In this document: piece after piece, positions 34,819 to 43,795 of the stretch
Numbering within the stretch: the stretch's first letter is position 1
How the letters are laid out: each line of letters starts with the position of its first letter
NCBI RefSeq assembly: GCF_028288205.1
Contig: NZ_JAQBOD010000043.1
Span: forward strand, 45,215 to 109,214
DNA from: Mucilaginibacter sp.
GTDB lineage: Bacteria > Bacteroidota > Bacteroidia > Sphingobacteriales > Sphingobacteriaceae
DNA: 64,000 nucleotides
Direction: 5' to 3'
Translations under genes and position numbers: made by a program
Notes under the pieces: generated by a model
Told to the model about the DNA's origin: nothing
Databases searched by the model: none
The model's input: the letters and a program-made list of their open reading frames with translations, nothing else

Positions 34819-35313
34819 CTAATAATTTAATAACTGTTCTTTAGATAATGACGCGTTAAGCCATCCGGCCTCAACAGCCGCATTGTATTTAGCATAAAAA
34901 TTAAGCGCCGGTTCATTCCAGTCCAACACCTGCCATACCATACCGCTAAATCCTTTCTCTTTAGCTTCAACAATTAACTGGTCAAAAAGTAGTTTACCAA
35001 TTCCCCGGCCGCGCATGGGCTCTGTAACTATAAAATCTTCCAGGTACATGCGGCATCCTTTCCAGGTAGAAAAGCGGGTATAGTATAGCGCAAAGCCAAC
35101 TACTAATCCGCCAACTTCAGCTACATACGCTTTCCAAACCGGCTTTTCGCCAAAGCCCGCAGCTTCAAATTCCTCTATGGCTACAGTCACTTCCTGCGGG
35201 GCCTTTTCATATAGCGCCAGTTCGTTCACCAGCTCCAGCAGGCGTACACAATCTTCTTTTACAGCTACTCTTAGGTGAATGGTTGGGTTGTTAGCCATTG
35301 TGTCATTAGTCAT
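34819..35313 (-). CDS. GNAT-family N-acetyltransferase
   Basis: A 164-residue acetyltransferase of the diamine (spermidine/spermine)-like GNAT group. VNELALYEKAPQEVTVAIEE is at the N-terminus, FALYYTRFSTWKGCRMYLED in the middle, and the acetyl-CoA loop is VTEPMRGRGIGKLLF (about residues 95-110), followed by VWQVLDWNEPALNFYAKYNA. A start five codons later (MANNPTIHLR) is equally likely. The substrate is unproven. Confidence 0.85.
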   Translation of the reverse strand: MTNDTMANNPTIHLRVAVKEDCVRLLELVNELALYEKAPQEVTVAIEEFEAAGFGEKPVWKAYVAEVGGLVVGFALYYTRFSTWKGCRMYLEDFIVTEPMRGRGIGKLLFDQLIVEAKEKGFSGMVWQVLDWNEPALNFYAKYNAAVEAGWLNASLSKEQLLNY

Positions 35314-35336
35314 TAGGTCATTGTTTAAATTCGATG

Positions 35337-36026
35337 TTAATTATTTTTCCAATGTTTAATAACCCGCCCCCCAAAAATAGTGCTGCCTACACGTATCATA
35401 TTGCTGCCTTGTTCAATGGCCAGTTCATAATCAGCCGACATACCCATCGAAACTACATTAAAGCTTTCTTCTTTCCTGAAAAAGCTTTGTTTAATGCCAT
35501 CAAAAAAGGTTTTCAGTTCATGGAACTCGTCCTTTAGCTGCTTCTCTTTATCAGTATTGGTTGCAATGCCCATTAAACCACGTATGCGAATGTTTTTAAA
35601 CGTAGCAAACTCTTCAGACCGTAACAACTCAATAGCCTCATCGAAACCCAGGCCAAACTTGGTTTCTTCGTCGGCAATATATATTTGCAGCAGGCAATCT
35701 ATAACGCGTTTATTTTTTTCGGCCTGTTTATTTATTTCCTGTAAGAGTTTTAAACTATCAACAGATTGTATCATGCTGATGAACGGGGCAATATATTTTA
35801 CCTTGTTTGTTTGCAGGTGGCCAATCTGGTGCCATTGTATATCCTTAGGTAATTGTTCGTGCTTTTCAACCATCTCCTGTACCGTATTTTCGCCAAATAA
35901 ACGCTGACCGGCATCATAGGCTTCCTGTATATCGGCAACCGGTTTGGTTTTTGATACCGCTATTAAAGTTACCTTTTTAGGTATAGTTTCGTTTTTTAAG
36001 CTTTTGATGTTATCTGCAATGCTCAT
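35337..36026 (-). CDS. yggS: YggS-family PLP homeostasis protein
   Basis: A 229-residue PLP-binding barrel protein of the YggS/PROSC family, which buffers pyridoxal phosphate. Motifs are LIAVSKTKPV (the lysine at about residue 27 holds PLP), FGENTVQEM, WHQIGHLQTNKVKYI, and SMGMSADYELAIEQGSNMIR with VGSTIFG. It heads the minus-strand gene run leading to aspartate kinase, and is divergent from 36067. Confidence 0.93.
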   Translation of the reverse strand: MSIADNIKSLKNETIPKKVTLIAVSKTKPVADIQEAYDAGQRLFGENTVQEMVEKHEQLPKDIQWHQIGHLQTNKVKYIAPFISMIQSVDSLKLLQEINKQAEKNKRVIDCLLQIYIADEETKFGLGFDEAIELLRSEEFATFKNIRIRGLMGIATNTDKEKQLKDEFHELKTFFDGIKQSFFRKEESFNVVSMGMSADYELAIEQGSNMIRVGSTIFGGRVIKHWKNN

Positions 36027-36066
36027 TTATCCGTAATTTTGCTTAATTAAACCGCTAAATTACAGA

Positions 36067-36591
36067 ATGCGTAAACATATTATCTTGTTTTTTTCAGCTT
36101 TGCTTTTTTTGTTTGCCTGTAATAGGGGAAATAGTCCAGATGGTATACTGAAACCGGATGTAATGGTACACCTGCTAACCGATGTTCATATTGTAGATGG
36201 CAGCCTGGCGCTGCAAACTGCCGGCGATAGTTTATACAAATATGGTACAGGCAAATATAATTACTTGTTTAAACAGTATCATACCGATTCTGCCCAGTTT
36301 AAAAGAAGCGTAAAATATTATACTACCCAGCCTGAAATTTTAATAAAAATGTATGCTGATGTTGCTGCGCTTTTGCAAATTAAAAACGACTCGTTAAACA
36401 AAGTGGTTGCAAAAGAAAACTCGGCAAAAGCAAAGGAAGTTATTGAAAAAGCAAAGAAAAACGCAAAATTGAAGGCTGATTCGCTTAAACGTGATTCAAT
36501 TATCCATCCCAAACACCCAAAAAAAATAAAAAAGGATACCGTCAAATTAAAACATAAACCAACAGGGGTACTTAAAAAGTACCCAAACTAA
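36067..36591 (+). CDS. DUF4296-like lipoprotein
   Basis: A 174-residue lipoprotein (signal MRKHIILFFSALLFLFAC, Cys18). The N-terminal domain fits DUF4296 (LKPDVMVHLLTDVHIVDGSL, FKQYHTDSAQFKRSVKYYTT). The C-terminal third is a lysine-rich, helix-forming tail (AKAKEVIEKAKKNAKLKADS). It lies six bases before mutS2 and is probably co-transcribed. Confidence 0.75.
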   Translation: MRKHIILFFSALLFLFACNRGNSPDGILKPDVMVHLLTDVHIVDGSLALQTAGDSLYKYGTGKYNYLFKQYHTDSAQFKRSVKYYTTQPEILIKMYADVAALLQIKNDSLNKVVAKENSAKAKEVIEKAKKNAKLKADSLKRDSIIHPKHPKKIKKDTVKLKHKPTGVLKKYPN

Positions 36592-36597
36592 TATAAA

Positions 36598-38958
36598 ATG
36601 CTTTACCCTAATAATAGTATTGATAAGCTGGGATTTACCGAGGTAAAGGAATTAATAAAAGCACATTGCCTTAGTGTTATGGGTCAGCAGATGGTTGACA
36701 AGATACAGGTAATGAGTAATTACGAGCAAATAAGCAAGTTTTTAAGCCAGGCCCATGAGTTTAAAAATATATTGCAAAACGATGCTGCTTTGCCTATCTA
36801 TAACTTTTTTGATATTAAATACCTGGCTAACAAGGCCAGGCTTGAAGGCGCATTTTTAACCGAAGAAGAATTTTACCAGGTATTGGCATCGTTAACCACT
36901 GTATTTGCGGTTATAGCTTATTTTAATGAGCGCGAGGGCCAGTATCCAAACCTGGAGGCGCTGTTTGAGCACTTGCCCATTGAAAAAGCGATAATTAAAA
37001 AAATTGAACAGGTAATAGATCCTAAAGGAAAGATAAAGCCTAATGCATCGCGTGAATTATCAGACATTACTTCGGGTATTGCAAAAGCCGAGCAGGACGC
37101 CCGTAGAAAAATTGACCAGATATTTAAAAGCGCATCGGGTAATGGCTGGACAGCGGATGGATCATTAACCATACGGGATGGCCGCCTGTGTATTCCTTTA
37201 TTAGCCGAAAATAAGCGAAAGCTAAAAGGTTTTATTCATGATGAGTCAGCATCCGGGCAAACCGTTTATATGGAGCCCGAGGAGGTTTTTACGCTGAATA
37301 ACAAGATACGCGACCTGGAGTTTGAACGCAGGCGCGAGATAGTGAAGATATTAACCGCGTTAACAAACGAATTAAGGCCGTATGTGCCGCTTTTATTATC
37401 ATACCATAGTCTGCTCACCAAATTAGACTTTGTACGCGCCAAGGCCCTGTTTGCCATTGATATTGAAGGCGAAATGCCACAGGTGATAAACGAAGCTAAG
37501 CTAAAGCTGGTTAATGCCCGCCACCCCTTATTGTTCCTGAATTTTAAAAAGGAGCATAAAACAGTGGTACCCCTAAACCTGCAAATTGACGAACACGCAC
37601 GCGTAGTAGTAGTATCCGGCCCTAACGCAGGTGGTAAATCTGTTTGTATGAAAACTGTGGGGTTACTACAGCTTATGGTGCAGGCCGGCTTATTAATTCC
37701 TGCTGATGAGGCCAGCGTTGTAGGCGTGTTTAAACAGTTTTTTGTTGATATTGGCGATGACCAGTCTATTGAGAGCGATCTGAGCACATATAGCGCGCAC
37801 CTTTCTAAAATGAAACATTTTGTAGAGCAGGCCAACGGTAAATCATTAATATTGATAGATGAGTTTGGAACAGGGACCGATCCGCAATTTGGCGGGCCGA
37901 TAGCTGAGGCTGTGCTGGAATCATTAAATCATAAAAAGGTTAAAGGAATGGTTACCACGCATTACTCCAACCTGAAAATATTTGCAGGCCATACAGAAGG
38001 TATTGAAAATGCATCCATGCTGTTTAACAATGTAGAAATGAAACCGCTTTATATTTTAGAAGTAGGTAAGCCCGGCAGTTCATACGCGTTTGAGATAGCT
38101 CAAAAAATTGGCTTGCCGCAACAGGTGCTTAACCTGGCTAAAAACAAAATTAGCGCAGGGCAAAAAAATGTAGATACGCTGCTGGTTGGTTTGGAACGCG
38201 AAAAGAAGGAAATACTGGATACCCGCGTTAAGCTGGATAAACAGCAAAAACAAGTAGATATACTATTAGCCGAAAACGAAAAACTGAAAAGCTATCTCGA
38301 AGAAAATAAAAAGGTATTGATACGCGAGGCAAAAGATGAAGCCAAAAATATCATACTAAATGCTAATAAGCTGGTTGAAAATACCATAGCCGAAATTAAG
38401 AGCAGTAATGCCGATAAAGAAAAAACAAAGGACCTCCGCGAAAATCTGAACCGGGAATTGCAAAAAAATACTGTAAAAACAGAAGTTGCTAAGCCAGCTG
38501 TAACCGAAGATGAATTGAAAGTAGGTGATTGGGTAAAACTGGTCGACTCTGAAACTACCGGGCAGGTAATTGAAATAGCAAAAGATAATGTTATTATAGC
38601 CATTGGCGATTTGCGTACGGTGGCTAAAAAGAAGCGGGTACAAAAAGTGTCTAAATCTGTTGTGCCAAAAGAAGTCAGGCGAAGCATGAACAGCCATACC
38701 GGCGATATAGCCAGCTTTAGCCCCGAAATTGATGTACGCGGTATGCGTACCGAGGATGCTTTAGGGGCTATTGAGCGATTGTTTGACCGCGCGCTAATGA
38801 TGGGCTTTGGTAATTTAAAAATACTGCATGGCAAGGGCGACGGCATCCTGCGCAAAATGATAAGGCAGTACCTCAAAAAATACGACCAGGTGGACCGCCT
38901 GGAAGATGAACATGCCGACAGGGGCGGAGATGGGATTACTTATGTATATTTTAAATAA
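36598..38958 (+). CDS. mutS2: MutS2-family endonuclease/ATPase
   Basis: A 786-residue MutS2. There is no mismatch-recognition domain, as usual for the family. The core has Walker A GPNAGGKS (341-348) and Walker B LILIDEFGTGTDP (about 415-427). A long coiled-coil/KOW-like region follows (about 510-660), then a C-terminal Smr nuclease domain (about 710-786) with IDVRGMRTEDALGAIERLFD and LHGKGDGILR. MutS2 acts against recombination intermediates and, in some bacteria, in ribosome collision rescue. Confidence 0.95.
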   Translation: MLYPNNSIDKLGFTEVKELIKAHCLSVMGQQMVDKIQVMSNYEQISKFLSQAHEFKNILQNDAALPIYNFFDIKYLANKARLEGAFLTEEEFYQVLASLTTVFAVIAYFNEREGQYPNLEALFEHLPIEKAIIKKIEQVIDPKGKIKPNASRELSDITSGIAKAEQDARRKIDQIFKSASGNGWTADGSLTIRDGRLCIPLLAENKRKLKGFIHDESASGQTVYMEPEEVFTLNNKIRDLEFERRREIVKILTALTNELRPYVPLLLSYHSLLTKLDFVRAKALFAIDIEGEMPQVINEAKLKLVNARHPLLFLNFKKEHKTVVPLNLQIDEHARVVVVSGPNAGGKSVCMKTVGLLQLMVQAGLLIPADEASVVGVFKQFFVDIGDDQSIESDLSTYSAHLSKMKHFVEQANGKSLILIDEFGTGTDPQFGGPIAEAVLESLNHKKVKGMVTTHYSNLKIFAGHTEGIENASMLFNNVEMKPLYILEVGKPGSSYAFEIAQKIGLPQQVLNLAKNKISAGQKNVDTLLVGLEREKKEILDTRVKLDKQQKQVDILLAENEKLKSYLEENKKVLIREAKDEAKNIILNANKLVENTIAEIKSSNADKEKTKDLRENLNRELQKNTVKTEVAKPAVTEDELKVGDWVKLVDSETTGQVIEIAKDNVIIAIGDLRTVAKKKRVQKVSKSVVPKEVRRSMNSHTGDIASFSPEIDVRGMRTEDALGAIERLFDRALMMGFGNLKILHGKGDGILRKMIRQYLKKYDQVDRLEDEHADRGGDGITYVYFK

Positions 38959-38965
38959 TAGCAGA

Positions 38966-38994
38966 ATTTACGAAGTTTTAGAAACTTTGTAAAT
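38966..38994 (+). terminator. Hairpin after mutS2
   Basis: ATTTAC-g-AAGTTT pairs with AAACTT-t-GTAAAT around a 3-nt loop, 8 bases after the stop. A wider pair, AGCAGAAT (38960-38967) with ATTCTGCT (39019-39026), encloses it. Confidence 0.6.
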
Positions 38995-39053
38995 CTTTAA
39001 ATCAACATTGTTGCAATTATTCTGCTATAGCCCTAACGAATAAGTATGTAGCA

Positions 39054-39074
39054 GGTGTAGCGCTACGCTACACC
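39054..39074. terminator. Terminator-like hairpin between converging genes
   Basis: GGTGTAGCG and CGCTACACC form a perfect 9-bp stem with a CTA loop, just before the end of the minus-strand gene at 39082. It probably ends that transcript or both. Confidence 0.6.
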
Positions 39075-39081
39075 CATATTA

Positions 39082-39546
39082 TTAAGTTTCTACATGATAC
39101 CTGTCATCTTCGCTATCCTCGCCAACTTTCTGCTGGTCGGGTATTTCATTAGGTCCGGGGATGTTAGGTTTGGCATTGCTGTTGCCATCATTGTCAGCCG
39201 TCCCCTCCTGATAACTTTGCTGATCCTGAGCTTTAAAGTTGTTATTTTCAGGATGTTCTTCAGATGGCTCTGTACGCCTGAAATATTCGTTACTATAGCC
39301 CGCGTTTTGTGATGGATTGTTCTTATCATCGCCGGATGGTGTAACGCTGTTTGCACCAAAGTTTTCACCTCCCATTGGCTGGCCCTCTCTTATGGGTTTG
39401 GTTTTGTTATTGCCTGCCATGCTTCTTATCAGGTCCTTTTCTTCAATGTTTTTATCGTCATCTACCCGGTAGGCGTTGGGTTTATTGGAGTTTTGTTCTG
39501 AATGATTGTTCTTGTCATTCAAAAATGCATCATCTTTATACAACAT
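39082..39546 (-). CDS. Hydrophilic, probably disordered protein
   Basis: A 154-residue protein beginning MLYKDDAFLNDKNNHSEQNS, dominated by Asn, Asp, Glu, Gln, Gly, Ser and Pro with almost no hydrophobic clusters. It has no signal peptide and no known domain; GPNEIPDQQKVGEDSEDD is near the end. It probably lacks a fold. Its composition resembles the 59-residue protein at 31298. It is bounded by a terminator. Confidence 0.65.
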   Translation of the reverse strand: MLYKDDAFLNDKNNHSEQNSNKPNAYRVDDDKNIEEKDLIRSMAGNNKTKPIREGQPMGGENFGANSVTPSGDDKNNPSQNAGYSNEYFRRTEPSEEHPENNNFKAQDQQSYQEGTADNDGNSNAKPNIPGPNEIPDQQKVGEDSEDDRYHVET

Positions 39547-39653
39547 AACTTTTGTTTTTATTGGTTCATTCTATAATTATTATAATGCGCAGTTTTTATA
39601 ATTGTTTTTGTGTGCTGATGATTTAGTAATTTTACCCGTATCAATTATATCCC

Positions 39654-40349
39654 ATGAATAAAGTTTATAGCAATGCCGATGAAGCCATAGCAGATATTGC
39701 CAATGGCATGACCCTTATGTTGGGCGGATTTGGTTTATGCGGCTTACCCGAAAATTGCATCGCTGCATTGGTTAAAAAAGGAGTAAAGGAGCTTACCTGC
39801 ATATCAAACAACGCCGGTGTTGATGATTTTGGCATTGGTCTGATGTTGAAACAACACCAGGTTAAAAAAATGATATCTTCCTACGTGGGCGAAAATGCCG
39901 AGTTTGAGCGCCAGCTGCTTAGCGGCGAACTGGAAGTTGAACTAATACCACAGGGTACCTTAGCAACGCGTTGTATGGCAGCCGGTTATGGCATGCCCGC
40001 GATTTTCACCCCGGCCGGTATCGGTACAGAAGTAGCCGAGGGTAAAGAGGTGCGGAATTTTAATGGTAAAGATTATTTAATGGAAATGGCTTTCGATGCC
40101 GATTTTGCAATTGTAAAGGCCTGGAAGGGCGATAGCATGGGTAACCTAGTATATCGCTCAACCGCCCGCAATTTTAACCCGGTTATGGCAATGGCCGGAA
40201 AGATTACTATTGCCGAAGTTGAAGAACTGGTTGAGCCCGGCGAATTGGATCCGGATCATGTACATACGCCGGGTATATATGTGCACAGGATATTCCAGGG
40301 AGTGAATTATGAGAAAAGGATTGAACAGCGGACGGTTAGAAGTAAATAA
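39654..40349 (+). CDS. scoA: 3-oxoacid CoA-transferase subunit A
   Basis: A 231-residue alpha subunit of succinyl-CoA:3-ketoacid CoA-transferase, which moves CoA between succinyl-CoA and acetoacetate. Motifs are TLMLGGFGLCGLPENCIAAL, the family NNAGVDDFGIGLML, and TPAGIGTEVAEGKEVRNFNG. The beta subunit gene lies 368 bases downstream instead of the usual few; the gap is filled by two palindromic repeat elements (40431-40526 and 40562-40692). Confidence 0.93.
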   Translation: MNKVYSNADEAIADIANGMTLMLGGFGLCGLPENCIAALVKKGVKELTCISNNAGVDDFGIGLMLKQHQVKKMISSYVGENAEFERQLLSGELEVELIPQGTLATRCMAAGYGMPAIFTPAGIGTEVAEGKEVRNFNGKDYLMEMAFDADFAIVKAWKGDSMGNLVYRSTARNFNPVMAMAGKITIAEVEELVEPGELDPDHVHTPGIYVHRIFQGVNYEKRIEQRTVRSK

Positions 40350-40430
40350 CCATTATGTACATTGCGAGTACCCACCAACCCTGGAAAAAACTGTAATGAC
40401 GTATACAAAAAAGAAATTATATAAAACGCG

Positions 40431-40526
40431 TTGTCATTTCGACGAGGAACGAGGAGAAATCTTAAACGCCAGGCATGGTTGCCTAACAGGGTGTATAAAA
40501 TCTCTCACTATCGTTCGAGATGACAA
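40431..40526. repeat. Palindromic repeat element, TGTCATTTCGA family, copy 1
   Basis: The outer ends are TTGTCATTTCGA and, inverted, TCGAGATGACAA. The inner flanks AGAAATCTTA and TAAAATCTCT continue the symmetry. A second copy lies at 50623-50710. The element encodes no plausible protein and lies between scoA and scoB. Confidence 0.7.
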
Positions 40527-40561
40527 TTTTAATTGTATTGATAACCAATAACTTACCATCA

Positions 40562-40692
40562 CGTCATTGCGAGAACGAAGCAATCTCTACAAAGGATATT
40601 CAAATGGATAAATCTCATTTGGCGATAGCCAGCACGATCACTCCGTACATTGATTAGTAAGTGCAGAGATTGCTTCGTTCCTCGCAATGACG
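40562..40692. repeat. Palindromic repeat element, CGTCATTGCGAG family, copy 1
   Basis: The ends are CGTCATTGCGAG...GAACGAAGCAATCTCT and the inverse AGAGATTGCTTCGTTCCTCG followed by CAATGACG. The 131-bp interior contains TTTGGCGATAGCCAGCACGA. Further copies lie at 48338-48431 (interior deleted) and 49618-49803 (interior inverted). It is a dispersed non-autonomous element. Confidence 0.8.
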
Positions 40693-40717
40693 CATTTATA
40701 GAATTTAAAAAGAAATA

Positions 40718-41374
40718 ATGCTTGATAAAACAGGAATAGCAAAACGTATAGCTAAAGAAATAAAAGACGGTTACTATGTTAACCTCGGCATAGGCATACC
40801 TACGCTGGTGGCTAACTATATCCCGCAAAGCATGGATGTAGTGCTGCAATCAGAGAATGGATTGCTGGGCATGGGGCCATTTCCGTTTGAGGGCGAGGAG
40901 GATGCAGATGTAATTAATGCAGGTAAACAAACTATTACCATGCTGCCGGGCTCGGCCATATTTGATTCGGCTATGAGTTTTGGGATGATACGGGCACGCA
41001 AAGTAAATCTGACCATATTAGGCGCCATGGAAGTGTCGGAAAATGGAGATATCGCTAACTGGAAAATTCCCGGTAAAATGGTAAAAGGAATGGGCGGGGC
41101 CATGGACCTTGTAGCATCAGCAGAAAACATTATAGTAGCTATGCAGCACGTAAACAAGGCAGGCGAATCTAAATTATTACCACAATGTACGCTTCCATTA
41201 ACCGGGGTTAATTGCGTTAAAAAAATAGTAACAGAATTAGCTGTACTTGATGTTTTACCCGGAGGTGGATTTAAACTACTGGAACGTGCACCAGGAGTAA
41301 GTGTGGAAGAAATTAAAAATGCTACTGCCGGTAAACTGATAATAGAAGGCGAGATACCAGAGATGGATGTTTAA
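40718..41374 (+). CDS. scoB: 3-oxoacid CoA-transferase subunit B
   Basis: A 218-residue beta subunit. The catalytic glutamate lies in LQSENGLLGMGPFP (about residue 47); GSAIFDSAMSFGMIRARKVN, GAMEVSENGDIANWKIPG and GMGGAMDLVASAEN are family words. It works with subunit A at 39654. Its stop overlaps that of the convergent uridine kinase gene by three to four bases. Confidence 0.93.
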   Translation: MLDKTGIAKRIAKEIKDGYYVNLGIGIPTLVANYIPQSMDVVLQSENGLLGMGPFPFEGEEDADVINAGKQTITMLPGSAIFDSAMSFGMIRARKVNLTILGAMEVSENGDIANWKIPGKMVKGMGGAMDLVASAENIIVAMQHVNKAGESKLLPQCTLPLTGVNCVKKIVTELAVLDVLPGGGFKLLERAPGVSVEEIKNATAGKLIIEGEIPEMDV

Positions 41375-42006
41375 CTAAATATTTTCGTCCTTAATTCTTT
41401 TGATATTTCTTTGGTAACAGCTAATATTCCTGCGGCGGTTTGCGTGTTGTTAACAATGATTTTATGGCAGCAGTCTTTATAAGGCAGCAAGAACTCTTTG
41501 TAGGCAGGTACAACGTGGTTTATCCATTTATACATCACATCATCGTTAGAGTAGCCACGCTCCAGCAGGTCGCGTTTTAAACGACGTTGTAAGGCAATGT
41601 CTTCATCCGCGTCAACAAATATTTTCAGGTCGAACAGATCAGCAATACCCTTAAAGTGTAAAATAAATAAGCCTTCTACAATAATAATTGGTGCCGGTTT
41701 AATCTCCAGTATTTTTGGTATGGCGTTGGTGTTATTAAATGTATATTCCTTTTTGTAAATAACTTCACGGTTCAGCAATTTGCTAACATCCTGCTCAAAT
41801 TGCTCATAATCAATTGTACGGGGCAGATCAAAATTATATAGTTTGTTTTCTTCCGCGGTCATGTTATGGGCCACAGGTATATAATAATCGTCTTGTGATA
41901 ATAAGCAAACCTCATCAGGTGTAAAATGATCAAGGAAACGGTTTAAAAAAAAAGTCTTTCCAGAGCCGCTTCCGCCGGCAATGCCAATAATATAAGGTTT
42001 ATTCAT
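41371..42006 (-). CDS. udk: Uridine kinase
   Basis: A 211-residue P-loop kinase that phosphorylates uridine/cytidine in pyrimidine salvage. Walker A is GIAGGSGSGKT near residues 7-17; SQDDYYIPVAHNMTAEENKL and NFDLPRTIDYEQF follow, then IIIVEGLFILHFKGIADLFD and FVDADEDIALQRRLKRDLLE. The ATG at 42006 overlaps the last codons of the LysM gene (stop at 41999-42001), implying translational coupling. An upstream in-frame codon at 42015 is possible. Confidence 0.9.
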   Translation of the reverse strand: MNKPYIIGIAGGSGSGKTFFLNRFLDHFTPDEVCLLSQDDYYIPVAHNMTAEENKLYNFDLPRTIDYEQFEQDVSKLLNREVIYKKEYTFNNTNAIPKILEIKPAPIIIVEGLFILHFKGIADLFDLKIFVDADEDIALQRRLKRDLLERGYSNDDVMYKWINHVVPAYKEFLLPYKDCCHKIIVNNTQTAAGILAVTKEISKELRTKIFS

Positions 42007-42925
42007 TAGGAACACCGTAGCTTATATTTACATGAATACGTTTATCCAATGCGCCAATAGATTCGGCTACATTTTTTGTAAATATAATAACAACATCCTT
42101 AGTTGTTTCGCTATCAGTGATGCGGCCAACTACTTTGGCAAATGTAGTACGGTTAGTCATCGGGTTGGTGATCTTTATAACTGTACCAATAGGAGCGGTA
42201 CGGTGTAATGCCAGCTTTTTACTGGGGTCAAGGCTGGCATCGTCTATCCAGGTAGCTACGCCTTTTTCGTTCTTTTCAAATAAACCATATTTATTTGCAT
42301 TTATTCTATGCTCTATAGCATTACTACTATCCTGTGAGGAGGCATACGAGGTAGAGTCGCGTTTTGCCACAGGGCGTACTATAACAGGCGGCGGTACATC
42401 GGCAGTGCCTGATTTTACCTGTATTATCTGCCCCGGAATTACAGTTGTTGAAGTTAAGCCATTAAGTTTAGTTATATCCTCAACAGTCGAGTTAAAACGT
42501 TTGGCTATGGCATAAAGAGTCTCTCCGGCTGATACTTTGTATTGTTGCGTTGTTGAACCATTATTTGCCGGAGCTTCGGTTGATGCAACTGGTTTTTGTA
42601 CAACAGTTGCCGAAGGGGTAGTTTGCTTGGATTGCTGTACAATTGCAGGTTTTGTTGATTCTAAAAATGACCTGTCTGTTGGTACCTTAATAATATTGCC
42701 AATTTTTAAAGGGGCATTATTGTTAAATTGTATAATAACACCCGGTTTTACATTGTAACGTCTGCCTATAGAGTAGTAATTATCTTTTGGATCTAATTTA
42801 TGCAGTATCACTTTTTTTCCATCAAGGTTTTCAATACCTACAGAATCCGGTAACATGGGTTTTGCAAAAAGAGATAGTGAAAGTGTTAGTAAAGGAGTAA
42901 TGAACAATAAATTCTTTAATTTCAT
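41999..42925 (-). CDS. LysM-domain protein with C-terminal RlpA-like domain
   Basis: A 308-residue exported protein (signal MKLKNLLFITPLLTLSLSLF). It has two LysM modules, at about 48-88 (DNYYSIGRRYNVKPGVIIQF) and 130-170 (SAGETLYAIAKRFNSTVEDI), joined by a Ser/Thr/Pro/Gln-rich linker. The C-terminal 100 residues (HRTAPIGTVIKITNPMTNRT, FAKVVGRI) look like the double-psi beta barrel of RlpA. It probably binds peptidoglycan. It precedes udk with overlap. Confidence 0.85.
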   Translation of the reverse strand: MKLKNLLFITPLLTLSLSLFAKPMLPDSVGIENLDGKKVILHKLDPKDNYYSIGRRYNVKPGVIIQFNNNAPLKIGNIIKVPTDRSFLESTKPAIVQQSKQTTPSATVVQKPVASTEAPANNGSTTQQYKVSAGETLYAIAKRFNSTVEDITKLNGLTSTTVIPGQIIQVKSGTADVPPPVIVRPVAKRDSTSYASSQDSSNAIEHRINANKYGLFEKNEKGVATWIDDASLDPSKKLALHRTAPIGTVIKITNPMTNRTTFAKVVGRITDSETTKDVVIIFTKNVAESIGALDKRIHVNISYGVPNE

Positions 42926-42946
42926 AATAAATTCTTATACAGTAAT

Positions 42947-43702
42947 TTATAGGTTTAAAACCTTTAATTCTGATTTGTTTTTAATATAGATCAGCGAGTT
43001 TTTATACATGATAAACGACTCAGGCTGCATTTTTTGTATATCCTCGTTTAATAAATCTTCATACACAAGATCCGCCCCATCTATAATATACAAGTGTTGT
43101 TTTAATTGTCCGGTGTTGAAGGAGTGCAAAGATACAATTCTTAAATTATTGTGTTCAAGGTAATGTATAATGTTTCCATAAGGCTTAATTGGCAGGTCCT
43201 GGTTTAAGTAGGATGGAGGTAAAACCTGAGGCACTGTAATATAATTAACCGGCTCAATATCAATTAATGGCTCGTATTGCCTGATCATTGCCCCGGTTTT
43301 AATATCCGTTAAAAATAATTTTTTAGGTTGTATTTGAACATTATAAAGCACCGGCCCGTTTACCGACAAATGATCGAAAGCGTAAGTATAGTTACTCCAG
43401 CAGATCGCCCCTTTATTATCGATAGCAATAACTCCTTTATGTACAGGAGCTTGTTCTGATTGATAATTGTGCAATAATAGTATACCATCATAACCCGCCT
43501 CTATACCGGTTAACCACCGCTCGGGTGCAGACACGTTATTGAAATTAGTTTTACCGTTTGAGAGATCAACCGAAGTAAATGAAACATTTTTATCCTCGCT
43601 ATTTCTTATTTCCAGGAAAATCGTGTCGGTTAAACTATCAATTTCCATGCGCCAGATCACTCCGCTTAGCTGCTCATTAATGAAGGGTAATAGCATCGTC
43701 AT
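42947..43702 (-). CDS. Hypothetical protein, possibly DUF4905
   Basis: A 251-residue soluble protein without signal peptide. It is rich in beta strands with WD/propeller-like rhythm (VIWRMEIDSLTDTIFLEIRN, GIEAGYDGILLLHNYQSEQA, KGVIAIDNKGAICWSNYTYA). It resembles a Bacteroidota family annotated as DUF4905, which I name with reservation. It lies 21 bases upstream of the LysM gene on the same strand, so the three genes to udk may be one operon. Confidence 0.6.
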   Translation of the reverse strand: MTMLLPFINEQLSGVIWRMEIDSLTDTIFLEIRNSEDKNVSFTSVDLSNGKTNFNNVSAPERWLTGIEAGYDGILLLHNYQSEQAPVHKGVIAIDNKGAICWSNYTYAFDHLSVNGPVLYNVQIQPKKLFLTDIKTGAMIRQYEPLIDIEPVNYITVPQVLPPSYLNQDLPIKPYGNIIHYLEHNNLRIVSLHSFNTGQLKQHLYIIDGADLVYEDLLNEDIQKMQPESFIMYKNSLIYIKNKSELKVLNL

Positions 43703-43754
43703 AAGGATGCAAATATGCTATTAAAAACAAAAAATAGTGGTATTTACTAAACAA

Positions 43755-43770
43755 AGGTATAGTTATACCT
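43755..43770. promoter_or_regulatory. 7-bp palindrome upstream of dps
   Basis: AGGTATA-GT-TATACCT, a perfect inverted repeat 25 bases before the dps ATG. Its position within the likely promoter/5' UTR suggests a regulator site (peroxide or iron control is usual for dps), but no known consensus is matched. Confidence 0.45.
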
Positions 43771-43795
43771 GTTGATTCACAATAATCTTAATATC

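Noticed and set aside
37266..38876. Long antisense frames within mutS2
   Set aside because: They are shadows of a well-supported gene with conserved motifs, and their peptides are serine-rich translations of the antisense strand.
40309..40551. An 80-codon frame between scoA and scoB
   Set aside because: It begins inside scoA in another frame and otherwise translates the palindromic repeat.
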